64,000 nucleotides of DNA from an uncultured Paracoccaceae bacterium. GTDB lineage: Bacteria; Pseudomonadota; Alphaproteobacteria; Rhodobacterales; Rhodobacteraceae. Made by a program: the position numbers and the translations under genes. Within the stretch, counting starts at the first letter, position 1. Every line of letters starts with the position of its first letter. This document shows positions 34,355 to 44,285 of the stretch, one piece after another. The stretch is from the NCBI GenBank assembly GCA_947500775.1, contig CANMTD010000007.1, positions 124,001-188,000 of the forward strand, in the 5' to 3' direction. Below the pieces are notes generated by a model, which worked only from the letters and a program-made list of their open reading frames with translations, was not told where the DNA came from and searched no databases.

Positions 34355-35256
34355 TGCGCATCGTTTTCATGGGCACGCCTGAGTTTTCGGTGCCGGTGCT
34401 GCGCGCGCTGGCGGCCGCGGGGCATGATATCGCCTGCGTCTATTGCCAGCCGCCGCGCCCGGCCGGACGCGGCAAGAAAGACCGCCCCAGCCCGGTACAG
34501 GCCGCGGCCTCCGAACTGGGCCTGCCGGTGCGTCACCCGATCTCGTTGAAAGACGCGGGCGCGCAGGCCGAATTCGCCGCGCTGAACGCCGATGTAGCGG
34601 TGGTGGTCGCCTATGGGCTGATCCTGCCGCAGGCGGTACTGGACGCACCCGCCAAGGGATGCCTGAACATCCACGCCTCATTGCTGCCGCGCTGGCGCGG
34701 GGCCGCGCCGATTCACCGGGCGATCATGGCGGGCGACGCGGAAACCGGCATCTGCATCATGCAGATGGAGGCGGGGCTGGACACCGGCCCGGTGCTGCTG
34801 CGCCAGGCCACCCCGATCGGGGCCGAAGAAACCACATCCGATCTGCACGACCGTCTGTCCGGCATGGGCGCCGATCTGATCGTTCAGGCGCTGGCCCGGC
34901 TTGAGACGCTGCGCCCCGATCCGCAACCCGACACAGGCGTCACCTATGCCGCCAAGATCGACAAGGCCGAAACCCGGATCGACTGGACCCAGCCCGCCGA
35001 ACAGGTCGCCCGCCTGATCCGGGGCATGTCGCCCTTTCCCGGCGCGTGGTGCGCGCTGGGCGACGAACGGCTGAAACTGCTGCGCGCACAGGCGGTGGCC
35101 GGGCAGGGCGCGCCGGGCACCATCCTGCGCGATCTGGTGGTGGCCTGCGGCGAGGGCGCGGTCGACATCACGCAGGTCCAGCGGCAGGGCAAACGCCCGA
35201 TGGCGGCGGCCGAGTTCCTGCGCGGGTTGCAGGCCCCGCCCGCGCGGCTGGACTAG
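34351..35256 (+). CDS. fmt: methionyl-tRNA formyltransferase
   Basis: A 301-residue enzyme that formylates initiator Met-tRNA with 10-formyl-tetrahydrofolate. The N-terminal formyltransferase domain carries IVFMGTPEF at the start and [16 protein letters not shown] near 110, with the catalytic Asn/His/Asp set expected there. The C-terminal OB-like tRNA-binding domain covers about 205-300. The start overlaps the deformylase-like stop by ATGA (34351; 34354 also possible). Confidence 0.97.
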   Translation: MMRIVFMGTPEFSVPVLRALAAAGHDIACVYCQPPRPAGRGKKDRPSPVQAAASELGLPVRHPISLKDAGAQAEFAALNADVAVVVAYGLILPQAVLDAPAKGCLNIHASLLPRWRGAAPIHRAIMAGDAETGICIMQMEAGLDTGPVLLRQATPIGAEETTSDLHDRLSGMGADLIVQALARLETLRPDPQPDTGVTYAAKIDKAETRIDWTQPAEQVARLIRGMSPFPGAWCALGDERLKLLRAQAVAGQGAPGTILRDLVVACGEGAVDITQVQRQGKRPMAAAEFLRGLQAPPARLD

Positions 35257-35315
35257 GCCGCCATATCCGGTCATCCTGTGGTCGAATCCGAACCCAAGGG
35301 GGCCAGAGGCCGACT

Positions 35316-35555
35316 ATGCATTTTATTTTTCTTGTCATCATCGGGGCGGCAGCCGGGTTTCTGGCCACGCGCATGATGAAGGTTGAAACCGATGTGGTGA
35401 CCACCGTCGCCATCGGCGTCTTCGGCGCGCTGATCGGCGGGCTGGTGCTGCGGTTCCTGCTGGTGCTGACCGGGATTGCCGCGGGCTTTGTCGGCGCGGT
35501 TCTGGGGGCGGTTCTGCTGATCTGGCTGTATCAGACCTATATCGGCAAACGCTAG
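35316..35555 (+). CDS. GlsB/YeaQ/YmgE-like small membrane protein
   Basis: A 79-residue hydrophobic protein with three membrane segments (about 1-18, 27-46, 50-72) rich in Gly and Ala. The pattern resembles transglycosylase-associated (GlsB/YeaQ/YmgE) stress-response membrane proteins, though the exact family match is by eye. It follows fmt by 59 bp and is convergent with the TRIC gene 5 bp away. Confidence 0.7.
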   Translation: MHFIFLVIIGAAAGFLATRMMKVETDVVTTVAIGVFGALIGGLVLRFLLVLTGIAAGFVGAVLGAVLLIWLYQTYIGKR

Positions 35556-35560
35556 GCCGT

Positions 35561-36184
35561 TCAGACCCGTGGCGGGCGGCTTTTGTAAACCGGCAGGCGC
35601 CAGCCAAAGGCCATGCTGCCCGCGCGCAGCCCCCATGTGACCCCGGCGCAGATCATCAGTGCGATGGGCAGGTCCAGCGCCCAGTACCGCGCCGCCACCG
35701 CCGCCGTGGCCCCGGCAAAGGCGGCTGTCACGTATAGCTCGCCCTGTTTCAGGACCAGCGGCACCTCGTTACAGACGACATCGCGCATCAGCCCGCCGAA
35801 ACAGCCCGTGGTGACGCCCATCAGCACGATGATCACCGGATGCTGGTCCAGCCCGATGGCCACCGCCACGCCCGCAGGCACCGCCACCGCCAGCGCGCAG
35901 GCGTCCAGCCACAGGATCGCCTTGTACCGGCTTTCGATCAGATGGGCGGTGAAAAACACGATCACCGCAGCCAGTGCGGCCAGCAGGATAAGCTGCGGCT
36001 GCGCCATCCAGAACACCGGCACCCGCCCCAGCAGCAGATCGCGCAACGTGCCGCCGCCGACCGCTGTCAGGCTGGCGATGAAGATGAAGCCGACGATATC
36101 CAGCTGCGCCCGGCTGGCGGTCAGCGCGCCGGTCAGTGCAAAGACAAAGACCGAGGCCAGATCCAACAGCGTGACAGCCGTCAT
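35561..36184 (-). CDS. trimeric intracellular cation (TRIC) channel family protein
   Basis: A 207-residue membrane protein of the UPF0126/YicG group with seven hydrophobic segments arranged as two related halves. The repeats have FALTGALTASRAQLDIVGFIF / GGGTLRDLLLG and TTGCFGGLMRDVVCNEVP, the paired GG-(T/L)-RD motifs that line the TRIC pore and bind K+. It starts directly after the rnhA stop, so they are cotranscribed. Confidence 0.92.
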   Translation of the reverse strand: MTAVTLLDLASVFVFALTGALTASRAQLDIVGFIFIASLTAVGGGTLRDLLLGRVPVFWMAQPQLILLAALAAVIVFFTAHLIESRYKAILWLDACALAVAVPAGVAVAIGLDQHPVIIVLMGVTTGCFGGLMRDVVCNEVPLVLKQGELYVTAAFAGATAAVAARYWALDLPIALMICAGVTWGLRAGSMAFGWRLPVYKSRPPRV

Positions 36185-36649
36185 TCAGGCGCTCTTTTTC
36201 GGTTTGAACGGGGCCATTCCAGCGCGGGCCAATTCGTCGGCGCGTTCGTTTTCGGGATGGCCCGCATGGCCCTTGACCCATTCCCACGTCACCTGATGAT
36301 CGGCCCGTGCGGCGTCCAGCCGTTGCCACAGTTCCACGTTTTTCACCGGTTTCCGGTTCGAGGTTTTCCAGCCGTTGCGCTTCCACCCGTGGATCCAGCC
36401 GGTGACGCCGTTTTTGACATAGGCGCTGTCGGTCACGATGGTCAAAGTGGTGGGGCGGGTCAGGCTTTCCAGCGCGGCAATCGCGGCCAGCAATTCCATG
36501 CGGTTGTTGGTGGTCAGCGCCTCGCCCCCCGACAATTCGCGTTCCTTGACGACGCGGTCGCCATCCTTGGCCTGCAACAACACGCCCCAGCCACCGGGGC
36601 CGGGATTGCCCGAACAGGCGCCATCCGTATATGCAAAAAGATCAGGCAT
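36185..36649 (-). CDS. rnhA: ribonuclease HI
   Basis: A 154-residue enzyme that degrades RNA in RNA-DNA hybrids. The catalytic carboxylates are Asp9 ([14 protein letters not shown]), Glu52 (NNRMEL), Asp74 (VTDSAY) and Asp138 (ERADEL), with His128 in KGHAG. The basic handle ([18 protein letters not shown]) near 87-104 is present, as in E. coli. It overlaps the methyltransferase stop by 8 bp. Confidence 0.97.
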   Translation of the reverse strand: MPDLFAYTDGACSGNPGPGGWGVLLQAKDGDRVVKERELSGGEALTTNNRMELLAAIAALESLTRPTTLTIVTDSAYVKNGVTGWIHGWKRNGWKTSNRKPVKNVELWQRLDAARADHQVTWEWVKGHAGHPENERADELARAGMAPFKPKKSA

Positions 36650-37232
36650 GGGCCCTGATTATGACAAAGGGATCGGATGCGCCAGACAAACCTTTGCCGG
36701 TTCCGCGCCGGGTGGCGGCAGGGGTGAATCCGGCCCCGGTTAACAGCGTGGTCAGCTCGTCTTCTTCGTAATAGGCATAGAAGCGGCCGATGCTGTCGAC
36801 GCGTTCGCCAGTGCCGGTTTTCATGCCCAGATGCAGCACGCCGCCGGGGTTCAGCGCGCGGTGGATGCGCGCCAGATGGCCGGGGAAATCGGCCTTGGGG
36901 GCGTGCAGCAGGCTGAAATTGGCCCAGATGCCGTCGTATTGCGCCACCGCGTCCAGATCGTGGAAGGTGGCCAGCGTGACCTCGATCCGATAGGTGGCGC
37001 GTGCCAGTTCCACCATTCTGGGCGCCGCATCCATCGCATCGACCGCGAACCCCGCCGTTTGCATCACCGCCGCCGAATTGCCCGGACCGCAGCCCAGATC
37101 CAGCACCCGCCCGCCGGGGCTGACGGCGGCCATGAAGGCGTCCAGATCGGCGTCGGATTTGCCGCGCGTCACAAGGGCCGCGTATTCTTCGGCTTTGGCG
37201 TCATAGACCTTTATGGTGGGATCGTCGCTCAT
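36642..37232 (-). CDS. class I SAM-dependent methyltransferase
   Basis: A 196-residue Rossmann-fold methyltransferase. Motif [16 protein letters not shown] is near residues 43-57, followed by [13 protein letters not shown] (motif II) and [15 protein letters not shown] (motif IV/V). The tail VIIRAHA closes it. Substrate unknown, small molecules are likely. The start at 37232 overlaps the LysE gene stop by ATGA. A longer reading through to 37883 belongs to LysE in another frame and is rejected. Confidence 0.88.
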   Translation of the reverse strand: MSDDPTIKVYDAKAEEYAALVTRGKSDADLDAFMAAVSPGGRVLDLGCGPGNSAAVMQTAGFAVDAMDAAPRMVELARATYRIEVTLATFHDLDAVAQYDGIWANFSLLHAPKADFPGHLARIHRALNPGGVLHLGMKTGTGERVDSIGRFYAYYEEDELTTLLTGAGFTPAATRRGTGKGLSGASDPFVIIRAHA

Positions 37233-37843
37233 CCGCGCTCGAACGCCAGACGCAGGCCCAGCCCGGCAAAGACGGCGGCGAAACCGCGCCCCATCCACCG
37301 CAGCACCCGTTCGCTGGACAACAGCGTGTCGCGGGCCACGGCGGCGAAGATACCGTACAGCACGAAGACGGCGAAGGTCATCACCATGAACACCGCGCCC
37401 AGCGTCACCATTTCGGCGGTGGCACCGGCCGGATCGCCCGACAGGAACGGCGGCAGCAGCGCCAGGAAAAAGATCGACAGCTTGGGGTTCAGGATATTGA
37501 TCAACGCCCCGCGCCGGACGACCCGCGCGCCTGCCTCGGGGGGGCGGGTGCCGTCGATCTTCAGCGCGCCGCCTTCGGCCAGCGCCTGCCACGCCAGATA
37601 CAGCAGATAGGCGACACCGGCGAATTTCACGATCTGGAACAACAGCGCGCTGGTGTGCAGCACCGCCGCCAGCCCCAGCACCGCCGCCGCCAGATGCGGC
37701 ACGATCCCCAACGTGCAGCCAAGCGCCGCCAGCACCGCCGCGCGCCGCCCCTGTCCCAGCCCCACCACCAGCGTGTAAACCACGCCCGTTCCGGGGGCCA
37801 CGACGACGACCAGCGCGGTCAGCAGGAATTGAAAAGAGATCAT
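37229..37843 (-). CDS. LysE family amino acid exporter
   Basis: A 204-residue RhtB/LysE-type inner-membrane transporter with six hydrophobic segments. The family fingerprint is visible: [21 protein letters not shown] near 15-35, LLYLAWQAL near 80 and [20 protein letters not shown] near 115-135. The specific substrate is unknown. It is in an overlapping minus-strand run ispH-lysE-methyltransferase-rnhA-TRIC. Confidence 0.92.
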   Translation of the reverse strand: MISFQFLLTALVVVVAPGTGVVYTLVVGLGQGRRAAVLAALGCTLGIVPHLAAAVLGLAAVLHTSALLFQIVKFAGVAYLLYLAWQALAEGGALKIDGTRPPEAGARVVRRGALINILNPKLSIFFLALLPPFLSGDPAGATAEMVTLGAVFMVMTFAVFVLYGIFAAVARDTLLSSERVLRWMGRGFAAVFAGLGLRLAFERG

Positions 37844-38793
37844 GCCGTTTCCTCGCGCAACACGCGCGGCACCTTGAATTCAACGTTCTCGGTCGCGGTT
37901 TCCACCACCTCGCGGGTCATGTCGAACCGGTCGCCAAAGGCCGCGATCACTTCTTCGATCAAAACTTCGGGAGCAGAGGCCCCGGCGGTCACACCGACCG
38001 ACCGGATGCCCTCCAGCGCGCGCCAGTCGATATCGGTGGCGCGCTGGACCAGCTGGGAATAGCCGCAGCCCTTGGCGCGGGCCACTTCGACCAACCGGCG
38101 CGAATTCGATGAATTCGGCGCCCCGATCACCAACAGCGCATCCACCTTGGGCGCAATCGCCTTGACCGCCTCTTGCCGGTTGGTGGTGGCGTAGCAGATG
38201 TCTTCCTTATGCGGGCCGACGATGGCGGGGAACCGCGCCTTCAACGCCGCCACGATCCCGGCGGTGTCATCGACCGACAGGGTGGTCTGGGTGATGAAGG
38301 CCAGCCGGGCCGGATCGCGTGGGGCCAGATCGGCGACATCCGCAACGGTTTCCACCAGCAGCACCTCGCCCGGCGGCAACTGCCCCATGGTGCCCACGGT
38401 TTCGGGATGGCCGGCATGGCCGATCATCACCATCTGCAAGCCGCTTTGGTGATGGCGCTCGGCCTCGATATGGACCTTGCTGACCAGAGGGCAGGTCGCA
38501 TCGACATAGATCATCTGCCGCCGGGCGGCCTCGGCGGGCACGGCCTTGGGCACGCCATGGGCGGAAAAGATCACCGGCCGGTCGTCGGGGCAGTCTTCCA
38601 ACTCCTCGACAAACACCGCCCCCTTGGCGCGCAGCCCGTCGACCACATATTTGTTGTGCACGATTTCGTGCCGCACATAGACCGGCGCGCCCCATTTTTC
38701 CAAAGCAATCTCGACAATCTTGATGGCGCGATCGACGCCCGCGCAGAACCCGCGCGGCGCGGCCAGATAAAGGGTAAGGGGGGGCTTGGTCAT
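37840..38793 (-). CDS. ispH: 4-hydroxy-3-methylbut-2-enyl diphosphate reductase
   Basis: A 317-residue iron-sulfur enzyme, the last step of the MEP isoprenoid pathway, giving IPP and DMAPP. The three [4Fe-4S] ligands are Cys17 (GFCAGV), Cys101 (DATCPLV) and Cys200 ([11 protein letters not shown]). His residues in VRHEIVHN and SAHGVP are also in place. The start at 38793 fits the usual N-terminus. It heads a run of overlapping minus-strand genes and follows the terminator of the NYN gene. Confidence 0.97.
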   Translation of the reverse strand: MTKPPLTLYLAAPRGFCAGVDRAIKIVEIALEKWGAPVYVRHEIVHNKYVVDGLRAKGAVFVEELEDCPDDRPVIFSAHGVPKAVPAEAARRQMIYVDATCPLVSKVHIEAERHHQSGLQMVMIGHAGHPETVGTMGQLPPGEVLLVETVADVADLAPRDPARLAFITQTTLSVDDTAGIVAALKARFPAIVGPHKEDICYATTNRQEAVKAIAPKVDALLVIGAPNSSNSRRLVEVARAKGCGYSQLVQRATDIDWRALEGIRSVGVTAGASAPEVLIEEVIAAFGDRFDMTREVVETATENVEFKVPRVLREETA

Positions 38794-38878
38794 CGGTACG
38801 CTCCTGTTCCGGTCAACAGGTAAGGCGTAGGGGCCGCATCGTCCAGCCCGGCGCGGGGGTGGCGGCTGTCGGCAGGTC

Positions 38879-38906
38879 AAAAAAAACGGGGCCATCGGCC
38901 CCGTTT
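38879..38906 (-). terminator. rho-independent terminator of the NYN gene
   Basis: Arms AACGGGGCC / GGCCCCGTT with a short loop, followed on the minus strand by a run of eight T. It lies directly after the stop of the NYN-domain gene. Confidence 0.9.
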
Positions 38907-38911
38907 ATCGT

Positions 38912-39484
38912 TTATTCGTCTGCGGCGTATTCCATCGGCGCATCTGCCCGCGGTTCGCGGGGTGGGCGTCCGATCACCTCTTTCAGCTCGTCCAACTCGA
39001 TGAAGTTGTCGGCCTGACGGCGCAGTTCATCGGCGATCATGGGCGGTTGGCTGCGGATGGTCGAAACCACCGAAACGCGCACGCCCTGCCGTTGCAGGCT
39101 TTCCACCAGCGGCCGGAAATCCCCATCCCCTGAGAACAGAACAATATGATCGACATGCGGCGCCAGCTCCATCGCGTTGACGCTGAGTTCGATGTCCATA
39201 TTGCCTTTGACCTTACGGCGCCCCTGGCTGTCGGTGTATTCCTTGGCCGGTTTGGTCACCATGGTGAAGCCGTTGTAATGCAGCCAGTCCACCAGGGGTC
39301 GGATCGGGGAATACTCGTCATTTTCCAGCAGTGCGGTATAATAAAAGGCGCGTAGCATTTTACCACGGCGCATGAACTCTTGACGCAGAAGCTTGTAGTC
39401 GATGTCAAATCCAAGCGCCTTGGCGGCGGCATACAGATTTGAACCATCTATGAACAGCGCGAGCCGTTCGTCTCTGTAGAACAT
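38912..39484 (-). CDS. NYN domain (LabA/DUF88-like) putative nuclease
   Basis: A 190-residue PIN-like NYN protein. The acidic residues of the fold are visible: Asp13 in ALFIDGSNLY, then MDIELSVNAM and LFSGDGDFRPLV, together a Mg-binding set. The C-terminus is charged and ends DEPRADAPMEYAADE-like. Family members are RNases or RNA-processing regulators, including LabA in cyanobacteria; the target here is unknown. It is divergent from folK over 119 bp. The 5' part of the gene and the shared intergenic DNA are relatively AT-rich. Confidence 0.9.
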   Translation of the reverse strand: MFYRDERLALFIDGSNLYAAAKALGFDIDYKLLRQEFMRRGKMLRAFYYTALLENDEYSPIRPLVDWLHYNGFTMVTKPAKEYTDSQGRRKVKGNMDIELSVNAMELAPHVDHIVLFSGDGDFRPLVESLQRQGVRVSVVSTIRSQPPMIADELRRQADNFIELDELKEVIGRPPREPRADAPMEYAADE

Positions 39485-39603
39485 TTAATTTCCTTCCGGT
39501 AATGCGTTCTGCGAAATCGTTCGTGAGTGAGTGAGTGGGTAGTAAAGTACCTTGTGGGTGTTGAGTGCGCAGACCGTGCGCCGGAATTTAGGGATTATAA
39601 AAA

Positions 39604-40191
39604 TTGTCGCAACCCACCGGTCGTCATGTAATTGATACAAAAGTGCTCCTCGCACTAGGAAGTAACGTAACGTCATTTGTTGGTGACCCGGCTCGAACTT
39701 TGAAAATGGCTCTCGCCGAAGTTCCGAACGAATCAGTTCAATTATCAGGTGAAAGCCGATTTTACACAACGCCTTGCTTTCCCAAGGGGTCAGGACCCGA
39801 CTTTGTGAACGCCGCGGCGGTGCTGACGACCACGCTGGATGCGACCGCGCTGCTGCAGCATCTGCATGCCATCGAACAGCGGTTTGACCGGCGTCGTGAC
39901 GTCAGATGGGGCCCTCGCACGTTGGATCTGGATCTGATCGCCTTCGGGGATCAGGTGGTGCCGGATGTGGCCACCGTCCGGCACTGGATCGACCTGCCGC
40001 CGGACCGGCAGGGGGTCGTTGCGCCGGACCAGCTGATCGTGCCGCATCCGCGTCTGCAGGATCGCGCATTCGTGCTGGTGCCGCTGTGCGATATTGCGCC
40101 GGACTGGCGTCATCCGGTGCTGGGGGTCACGATTCGGGAAATGCTGGCGGCCTGTTCTGACGCCGATAAAGCCGGGATTAAGCCGATTTAA
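39604..40191 (+). CDS. folK: 2-amino-4-hydroxy-6-hydroxymethyldihydropteridine diphosphokinase
   Basis: A 195-residue folate-pathway kinase that transfers pyrophosphate from ATP to hydroxymethyl-dihydropterin. Motifs are LLALGSN near 15-21, the FYTTPC-P pterin-binding stretch near 53-60 and [16 protein letters not shown] near 100-115 with the Mg-binding aspartates. A TTG start with AGGGA 9 nt upstream; no ATG is available in frame before the conserved LALGSN. The first 60 or so codons are much lower in GC (TTA, CTA, AGT and ACA codons) than the rest. The 119 bp upstream contain a GTGAGTGAGTGAGTG short tandem repeat at about 39521-39535. Confidence 0.93.
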   Translation: MSQPTGRHVIDTKVLLALGSNVTSFVGDPARTLKMALAEVPNESVQLSGESRFYTTPCFPKGSGPDFVNAAAVLTTTLDATALLQHLHAIEQRFDRRRDVRWGPRTLDLDLIAFGDQVVPDVATVRHWIDLPPDRQGVVAPDQLIVPHPRLQDRAFVLVPLCDIAPDWRHPVLGVTIREMLAACSDADKAGIKPI

Positions 40192-40215
40192 AGCTGTTTT
40201 TGGTCGATTGCGCCC

Positions 40216-40244
40216 TTGTCAAGGGCTTTGCGAGTCAATAGATA
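40216..40244 (+). promoter_or_regulatory. candidate rpoZ promoter overlapping a small hairpin
   Basis: TTGTCA (40216-40221), a 17-bp spacer and TAGATA (40239-40244) resemble a sigma-70-type promoter 36 bp before rpoZ. The -35 element overlaps a GCCCTT/AAGGGC hairpin (40212-40226) followed by TTTG that may end folK transcripts weakly. Confidence 0.35.
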
Positions 40245-40279
40245 TTGCTTTCCATCTCCCAGAAAGAACGGAGACTCTG

Positions 40280-40633
40280 ATGGCCCGCGTGACGGTTGAA
40301 GATTGCGTTGATAAAGTTCCCAACAGGTTTGACCTGGTTATGCTTGCCGCCCACCGGGCGCGCGAGATTTCGGCCGGCAGCCCGCTGACGATTGACCGCG
40401 ACAATGATAAGAACCCGGTCGTTTCCCTGCGTGAAATCGCGGAAGAGACGCAGTCGGCGGATGAGCTGCGCGAGCGCATGATCGAAAGCCACCAGACCCA
40501 GATCGAAGTCGACGAACCCGAAGAGGATTCGATGGCGCTGTTGATGGGCGGCGAGGCGGACAAACCTGTCGATGACGACATGTCCGAAGAGAAACTGCTG
40601 CGCGCGCTGATGGAAGCGCAGGAACAGCGTTAA
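40280..40633 (+). CDS. rpoZ: RNA polymerase omega subunit
   Basis: A 117-residue omega subunit that helps assemble and stabilise RNA polymerase and contributes to ppGpp binding. It begins [22 protein letters not shown], with the conserved [11 protein letters not shown] and the [15 protein letters not shown] segment. The C-terminal half is acidic, as in other alphaproteobacteria. A GGAG lies 6 nt before the ATG. It lies 36 bp before the (p)ppGpp synthetase gene, the usual rpoZ-rsh order. Confidence 0.97.
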   Translation: MARVTVEDCVDKVPNRFDLVMLAAHRAREISAGSPLTIDRDNDKNPVVSLREIAEETQSADELRERMIESHQTQIEVDEPEEDSMALLMGGEADKPVDDDMSEEKLLRALMEAQEQR

Positions 40634-40669
40634 GGGGCGCGCCAGTCGCCCAAAGGATTTGCGGACCGG

Positions 40670-42799
40670 ATGCAAAAGATCGACGTCGAAGACCTGATCT
40701 CGCTGGTCCGCAACTATAACCCCAAAACCAACGAAGCGCTGATCCGCAAGGCCTTTGACTATGGCGAACGGATGCACGAAGGGCAGACCCGGCAATCGGG
40801 GGAACCCTATTTCACCCACCCCGTTGCGGTGGCCGCGATCCTGACCGAACAGCAACTGGATGACGCCACGATCATCACCGCGTTGCTGCATGACACCATC
40901 GAAGATACCAAATCCACCTTTACCGAGGTGTCCGATCTGTTCGGGACCGAAGTCGCCGAACTGGTCGATGGGGTTACCAAGCTGACCAACCTTCAGCTCA
41001 GCTCGTCCGAAACCAAACAGGCCGAAAATTTCCGCAAGCTGTTCATGGCGATGTCCAAGGACCTGCGGGTGATCCTGGTGAAACTGGCCGACCGGCTGCA
41101 CAACATGCGCACCATCAAATCGATGCGCGCGGAAAAGCAGGTGCAAAAGGCGCGTGAAACCATGGATATCTACGCGCCGCTTGCGGGCCGCATGGGGATG
41201 CAATGGATGCGCGAAGAGCTGGAGGATCTGGCCTTTCGCGTGCTGAACCCCGAAGGCCGCAGCTCGATCATCCGGCGGTTCATCACCCTGCAGCGCGAAA
41301 CCGGTGACGTGGTGCATCAGATCACCAATGACATCCGGCTGGAACTGGATAAGGACGGCATCGTTGCCGATGTGTTCGGCCGCGCCAAGAAACCCTATGG
41401 TATCTGGCGCAAGATGCAGGAAAAGGATCAGGGCTTTTCGCGCCTGTCCGACATCTACGGGTTCCGCGTCATCACCGAAAACGAGGCTGATTGTTACCGC
41501 GTTCTGGGCGCGATCCATCAGCGTTGGCGCGCCGTGCCGGGCCGGTTCAAGGATTATATCAGCCAACCGAAATCCAACGGTTACCGGTCGATCCACACCA
41601 CCGTGTCGGGGCGCGACGGCAAGCGGGTCGAGGTGCAGATTCGCACCCGCCAGATGCATGAGGTCGCCGAAAGCGGCGTGGCCGCGCATTGGTCGTACCG
41701 CGACGGCGTGCGCGCCGAAAACCCCTTTGCCGTTGATCCGGCGAAATGGCTGGCCTCGCTGACCGAACGGTTCGAAACGGCCGAGGATCACGATGAATTC
41801 CTCGAACACGTCAAGCTTGAGATGTATTCGGATCAGGTGTTCTGCTTCACCCCCAAGGGTGATGTGGTCAAACTGCCGCGCGGGGCGACGCCGCTGGATT
41901 ACGCCTATGCGATCCACACCCGGATCGGTGACAGCTGCGTCGGCGCCAAGGTCGACGGCATCCGCGTGCCGCTGTGGACCCGGCTGAAAAACGGGCAATC
42001 GGTGGTGATCATCACCGCCGAAGGCCAGCGCCCGCAAGCCACCTGGATCGACATCGTGGTCACTGGCCGCGCCAAGGCCGCGATCCGCAAATCCCTGCGC
42101 GAAGAAGACCGTGAAAGATTCATCAAACTGGGTCGCGAACTGGCCCGCGTGTCGTTCGAACATGTCGGCAAGAAAGCCACCGAAAAGGCGCTGAAAACCG
42201 CCGCCAAACAGATGGGCCTGCCCGATGCCGCCGAGGTGCTGGCCCGCCTTGGCAGCGCCGAGCTGCGCGCGCAGGATGTGGTCGAAACGCTGTATCCCGA
42301 TCTGGCCTCCAGCCCGGCCGATGAAATCGCCGCTGATCGCGCGGTTGTCGGCCTGTCGCCCGAACAATCCTTTGCCCGCGCGCCCTGTTGTCAGCCGGTG
42401 CCCGGCGAACGGATCGTGGGAATCACCTATCGCGGTCGCGGTGTGGTTGTGCATGCCATCGACTGTCCCAACCTGGAAGAGCTTGAAGATCAACCAGAAC
42501 GATGGATTGATTTGCATTGGCACAGCGGAAAACACCCCGCAATGCATACTGTCAGCCTGAATCTGACCATTCGTAACGATGCCGGTGTCCTGGGGCACAT
42601 ATGTACGTTGATTGGCGAACAGAAAGCCAATATCTCGGACATGCACTTTGCCGACCGGAAACCCGATTTTTACCGTTTGCTGATTGATGTCGATCTCAGG
42701 GATGTCGAACATCTTCATACGGTTATGACCGCGCTGGAAGCAGAAAGCGATGTCGCCGAATTGGAACGGGTCCGTGACCCGGACCGCAAACAGAACTGA
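40670..42799 (+). CDS. rsh: bifunctional (p)ppGpp synthetase/hydrolase (Rsh)
   Basis: A 709-residue RelA/SpoT homologue, the stringent-response enzyme. The N-terminal HD hydrolase domain (about 25-180) has YFTHPVAVAAIL and LLHDTIEDT, both needed for ppGpp hydrolysis. The synthetase domain (about 235-350) carries RFKDYISQPKSNGYRS; the RxKD variant marks bifunctional enzymes. Next come a TGS domain (about 385-445, FTPKGDVVKLPRGATPLDYA), a Cys-containing linker (APCCQPVPG) and a C-terminal ACT domain (about 635-705). It is probably the only long Rsh of the cell, as is usual for alphaproteobacteria. Confidence 0.96.
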   Translation: MQKIDVEDLISLVRNYNPKTNEALIRKAFDYGERMHEGQTRQSGEPYFTHPVAVAAILTEQQLDDATIITALLHDTIEDTKSTFTEVSDLFGTEVAELVDGVTKLTNLQLSSSETKQAENFRKLFMAMSKDLRVILVKLADRLHNMRTIKSMRAEKQVQKARETMDIYAPLAGRMGMQWMREELEDLAFRVLNPEGRSSIIRRFITLQRETGDVVHQITNDIRLELDKDGIVADVFGRAKKPYGIWRKMQEKDQGFSRLSDIYGFRVITENEADCYRVLGAIHQRWRAVPGRFKDYISQPKSNGYRSIHTTVSGRDGKRVEVQIRTRQMHEVAESGVAAHWSYRDGVRAENPFAVDPAKWLASLTERFETAEDHDEFLEHVKLEMYSDQVFCFTPKGDVVKLPRGATPLDYAYAIHTRIGDSCVGAKVDGIRVPLWTRLKNGQSVVIITAEGQRPQATWIDIVVTGRAKAAIRKSLREEDRERFIKLGRELARVSFEHVGKKATEKALKTAAKQMGLPDAAEVLARLGSAELRAQDVVETLYPDLASSPADEIAADRAVVGLSPEQSFARAPCCQPVPGERIVGITYRGRGVVVHAIDCPNLEELEDQPERWIDLHWHSGKHPAMHTVSLNLTIRNDAGVLGHICTLIGEQKANISDMHFADRKPDFYRLLIDVDLRDVEHLHTVMTALEAESDVAELERVRDPDRKQN

Positions 42800-42820
42800 T
42801 ACGCCGAAAGGACTGAAGGC

Positions 42821-43477
42821 TTGGTATTCAAGCGCCGCGATAAACGCCCTCTGGGCCAGCTGCTGCTGGACTTCGTTTATCCGCGTGGGGGATGGACGCG
42901 GGCCTTTCACTATGTGCGCCACCGTCTGCACCGGTTGCCCGACAGCCCGCATAAGATCGCGCGCGGCATCTTTGCCGGGGTGTTCACCACCTTTACCCCG
43001 TTCTACGGGCTGCATTTCGTGGTGGCCGCGGTTCTGGCGCGCATCCTGCACGGCAATATTCTGGCCGCCATCCTGGCCACCTTCTTCGGCAATCCGCTGA
43101 CCTATATTCCCATTGGTGTGATCGCGCTGAAGGTCGGTCATTTCCTGCTGGGCAGCGATTTTGACGAAGATGTCGACAAATCTTTGTTCGATAAATTCTA
43201 TGGCGCCGCGCAGGACCTGTTTCACAACGTCTGGGCGCTTGTCTCGGACGGGGACGCGAACTGGATCCACCTGTCGCGCTTTTACGACGAGGTGTTCTTT
43301 CCCTATATGATCGGGGGCATCCTGCCGGGGATCATTGCGGGGTTGATCGGCTATTATCTTTCTGTTCCAGTGATCACGGCTTATCAGAAACGCCGACGCG
43401 GAAAACTGGCCAAGAAACTGGCCGAACTGCGCGCCAAGGCGGCAATGAAGACCAAGACAGACGACGGGGTTGGATAA
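42821..43477 (+). CDS. DUF2062 domain membrane protein
   Basis: A 218-residue protein with TTG start behind AAGGACTGAAGG. The central part is the DUF2062 domain with glycine-punctuated membrane helices: RGIFAGVFTTFTPFYGLH, LAAILATFFGNPLTYIP and a C-terminal helix IGGILPGIIAGLIGYYLS. The C-terminus is basic (KRRRGKLAKKLAELRAKAA). Function unknown; the conserved position between rsh and pdxJ is a Rhodobacterales feature. Confidence 0.88.
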   Translation: MVFKRRDKRPLGQLLLDFVYPRGGWTRAFHYVRHRLHRLPDSPHKIARGIFAGVFTTFTPFYGLHFVVAAVLARILHGNILAAILATFFGNPLTYIPIGVIALKVGHFLLGSDFDEDVDKSLFDKFYGAAQDLFHNVWALVSDGDANWIHLSRFYDEVFFPYMIGGILPGIIAGLIGYYLSVPVITAYQKRRRGKLAKKLAELRAKAAMKTKTDDGVG

Positions 43478-43520
43478 GATGTGCGGGCTGGCGACAGGCC
43501 GCCAGTGATGAGGCGAACAG

Positions 43521-44285
43521 ATGACAGGTGATGCGGTCAACTATGCGGGGCGGCTTCGGCTGGGTGTGAATATCGATCATGTGGCCACGGTGCGTAATGC
43601 CCGTGGCGGGGCCTATCCCGATCCGCTGCGCGCGGCCAGAATGGCCGAAGCGGCGGGTGCCGACGGGATCACCGCCCATCTGCGCGAAGATCGCCGTCAT
43701 ATCTCGGATGCTGATATCGACGGGCTGATGCAGGTGCTGTCGGTGCCGCTGAATTTCGAAATGGCCGCGACCGACGAGATGCAGAAAATCGCGCTGCGCC
43801 ACCGGCCGCATGCGGTCTGCATCGTCCCCGAAAAGCGCGAGGAAAAGACCACCGAAGGCGGGCTTGAGGTCGCGCGCGAAGAAAACAAGCTGGCGCATTT
43901 CATCGCTCCGCTGCGCGACGCCGGGTGTCGCGTGTCGATCTTCATCGCCGCTGACCGCCGTCAGATCGAAGCCGCGCACCGGATCGGCGCGCAGGTCATC
44001 GAGTTGCACACCGGCGCCTATTGCGATGCCCATGCCGAAGGCCGGTTGGATGAACGCGACGCCGAACTGGAACGCCTGCGCGACATGTCGGCCTTCGCCC
44101 ATGCGCTGGGGCTTGAGGTGCACGCCGGGCACGGGCTGACCTATGACACCGTCGCCCCCGTCGCCGCCTTCCCCGAGGTGATGGAACTGAACATCGGCCA
44201 TTTCATCATTGGCGAGGCTATCTTTCGCGGCATCACCCCGGCCATCGTCGAAATGCGCCGCCTGATGGACGAGGCGCGGGCATGA
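43521..44285 (+). CDS. pdxJ: pyridoxine 5'-phosphate synthase
   Basis: A 254-residue TIM-barrel enzyme of de novo vitamin B6 synthesis. It joins 1-deoxyxylulose-5-phosphate and 3-amino-1-hydroxyacetone phosphate. The family sequence [17 protein letters not shown] is at about 11-27, [17 protein letters not shown] at 44-60, and AGHGLTYDT near 200. The length is slightly above the E. coli enzyme. It overlaps the LysE gene start by ATGA. Confidence 0.97.
   Translation: MTGDAVNYAGRLRLGVNIDHVATVRNARGGAYPDPLRAARMAEAAGADGITAHLREDRRHISDADIDGLMQVLSVPLNFEMAATDEMQKIALRHRPHAVCIVPEKREEKTTEGGLEVAREENKLAHFIAPLRDAGCRVSIFIAADRRQIEAAHRIGAQVIELHTGAYCDAHAEGRLDERDAELERLRDMSAFAHALGLEVHAGHGLTYDTVAPVAAFPEVMELNIGHFIIGEAIFRGITPAIVEMRRLMDEARA

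Noticed and set aside
39500-39520. GTTC...GTTC pair near the NYN/folK gap as another SOS box
   Set aside because: The spacing is 9 bases, not 7, so it does not match the LexA operator.
40235-43540. A minus-strand frame of about 1100 codons antisense to rpoZ-rsh-DUF2062
   Set aside because: The sense-strand genes are intact known families; the antisense product has no recognisable motif and is a composition artefact.
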